From positions 2,952,309-3,016,308 of the forward strand of contig JAVKHP010000001.1 of the NCBI GenBank assembly GCA_031459855.1: a stretch of DNA of 64,000 nucleotides. Reading direction: 5' to 3'. The stretch comes from Armatimonadota bacterium. Its GTDB lineage: Bacteria; Sysuimicrobiota; Sysuimicrobiia; Sysuimicrobiales; Humicultoraceae. The notes under the pieces are model-generated. The model was not told the DNA's origin. It worked only from the letters and a program-made list of their open reading frames with translations, and made no database searches. Positions 63,146 to 64,000 of this stretch are shown here, piece after piece. Both the position numbers and the translations under genes were made by a program. The stretch's first letter is position 1. Each line of letters starts with the position of its first letter.

Positions 63146-64000
63146 CTCGTCACGCGGGCGGTCCGGGCGGCCTCCTCCCGCGCCCAGGCGTCCGCGGCGA
63201 CCACGGCGTCCAGGGTCGGCGCAGGGCGTGGGGTGTGCCGCGCGAGCACCGCGCGCACCGTCTCCACGATCTCAGGGAACCGAATGGTCCCGGCCAGGAA
63301 CTGCGCCACGGCCACCTCGTTGGCCGCGTTCAGCACGGCGGGCGCGGTCCCCCCCGCGCGCAGCGCCTCCCGGGCCAGGTCGAGGGCGGGAAACCGCGCG
63401 GGGTCCGGCGCCTCGAAGGTCAGCGCCAGGCGGTGCCAGTCCAGCGGCGCCACCAGGCCGGGGCGGCGCCGTGGCCCGGTCAGGGCGAACTGGATCGGGC
63501 CGCGCATGTCCGGCCGGCTCACGTGGGCCAGGACCATGCCGTCGGCGAACTCCACCAGGGCGTGCACGATGCTCTGCGGGTGGATGAGGACGTCGATCTG
63601 TTCCGGGGCGACGTCGAACAGCCACCGGGCCTCGATGATCTCCAGCCCCTTGTTCATCAAGGTGGCCGAATCGATCGTCACCTTCTTCCCCATCTTCCAC
63701 GTGGGGTGCGCCAGCGCCTCCTCCACCGTGACGCGCCACAGGTCGTGCGCGGGCCGCCGCAGGAACGGGCCGCCCGAGGCGGTCAGGATCAGGCGTCGGA
63801 GCCCGGCGCGGTCCTGGCCGAGCAGGCACTGGGCGATCGCGGCGTGCTCACTGTCCAGTGGGAGCAGCCGGGCGCCCGACCGCGCCGCGGCGGCAGCCAC
63901 CAGGTGCCCGCCCGCCACCAGCGCCTCCTTCGTGGCCAGGGCCACGTCGCGCCTGGCACCCAACGCGGCCAGCGTGGGCGCCAGGCCGGCGATGCCCACC
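63142..64000 (-). CDS. dxr: 1-deoxy-D-xylulose-5-phosphate reductoisomerase (5' end outside window)
   Basis: Partial: 285 C-terminal residues are present and the NADPH-binding N-terminus lies beyond the window edge. Visible: ATKEALVAGGHLV, LLPLDSEHAAIAQCL (metal site), TASGGPFL, KMGKKVTIDSATLMNKGLEIIEARWLF (signature), and PAVLNAANEVAVAQFL. Second MEP-pathway enzyme. Its stop overlaps rseP. Confidence 0.96.
   Translation of the reverse strand, partial: VGIAGLAPTLAALGARRDVALATKEALVAGGHLVAAAAARSGARLLPLDSEHAAIAQCLLGQDRAGLRRLILTASGGPFLRRPAHDLWRVTVEEALAHPTWKMGKKVTIDSATLMNKGLEIIEARWLFDVAPEQIDVLIHPQSIVHALVEFADGMVLAHVSRPDMRGPIQFALTGPRRRPGLVAPLDWHRLALTFEAPDPARFPALDLAREALRAGGTAPAVLNAANEVAVAQFLAGTIRFPEIVETVRAVLARHTPRPAPTLDAVVAADAWAREEAARTARVTR

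Overview
The window is very GC-rich bacterial DNA with tightly packed genes. From about 20 kb onward almost every gene lies on the minus strand. The block infC-rpmI-rplT, ktrB-trkA, an RNA methyltransferase, pheST, cvpA, polX, mutS2 and tyrS resembles the order seen in Firmicutes and other Terrabacteria. A Phe T-box leader upstream of pheST fits that grouping. An MCE/Mla lipid transport operon (39.8-42.7 kb) hints at an outer membrane, and the S-adenosylmethionine synthetase is of the archaeal type. Together these suggest a deep-branching, perhaps thermophile-related, candidate phylum. No rRNA or other direct taxonomic marker is present, so the lineage is inference.

Layout. 0-4.7 kb: proline synthesis (proB, proA), an M23 peptidase, a degenerate 43-bp repeat array, and an OsmC-family gene whose catalytic cysteine codon is an in-frame TGA followed by a SECIS-like hairpin (candidate selenoprotein). 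4.8-8.7 kb: an island of visibly lower GC coding for secreted proteins, including a GH10-like glycosidase and truncated relatives, ending beside tRNA-Ala(CGC). 9-13.4 kb: a short-chain dehydrogenase, an acyl-ACP thioesterase-like protein, an amidohydrolase, a 16-bp hairpin repeat array and a DUF2652-type protein. 13.6-17.3 kb: a zinc-ribbon protein, a 45-residue exported peptide, a leaderless XRE-TPR regulator and a two-domain SagB-type oxidoreductase; this looks like a peptide-sensing or peptide-modification locus. 17.4-23.7 kb: a ring-cleaving dioxygenase, an M28 peptidase, a coiled-coil repeat protein, tRNA-Ile(GAT), an MFS transporter and an M20 amidohydrolase.

23.8-39.5 kb is core information processing: tyrS, mutS2, an alkaline-phosphatase-fold enzyme, 3-methyladenine glycosylase, polX, cvpA, pheT and pheS (T-box controlled, preceded by a YqzL-like mini-gene), a SpoU methyltransferase, K+ uptake genes, and rplT-rpmI-infC with a leader attenuator and an AUC start codon. 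39.8-42.7 kb is mlaE-mlaF-mlaD on the plus strand. A 14-codon lysine-rich mini-gene with a strong ribosome site and terminator follows. 43.2-56.9 kb is a long minus-strand run: threonine aldolase, MTA phosphorylase, sirtuin, and a MoxR-DUF58-VWA module with coiled-coil, permease and secreted partners. 56.9-64 kb: FmdB, a beta-propeller lipoprotein, archaeal-type MAT, rhomboid, MgtC, ispG, rseP and the 3' part of dxr (isoprenoid MEP pathway plus site-2 protease).

Most neighbouring genes overlap by ATGA, GTGA or TGATG junctions, implying translationally coupled operons. Several strong sigma-70-type promoters can be read by eye, and two genes appear to be leaderless.
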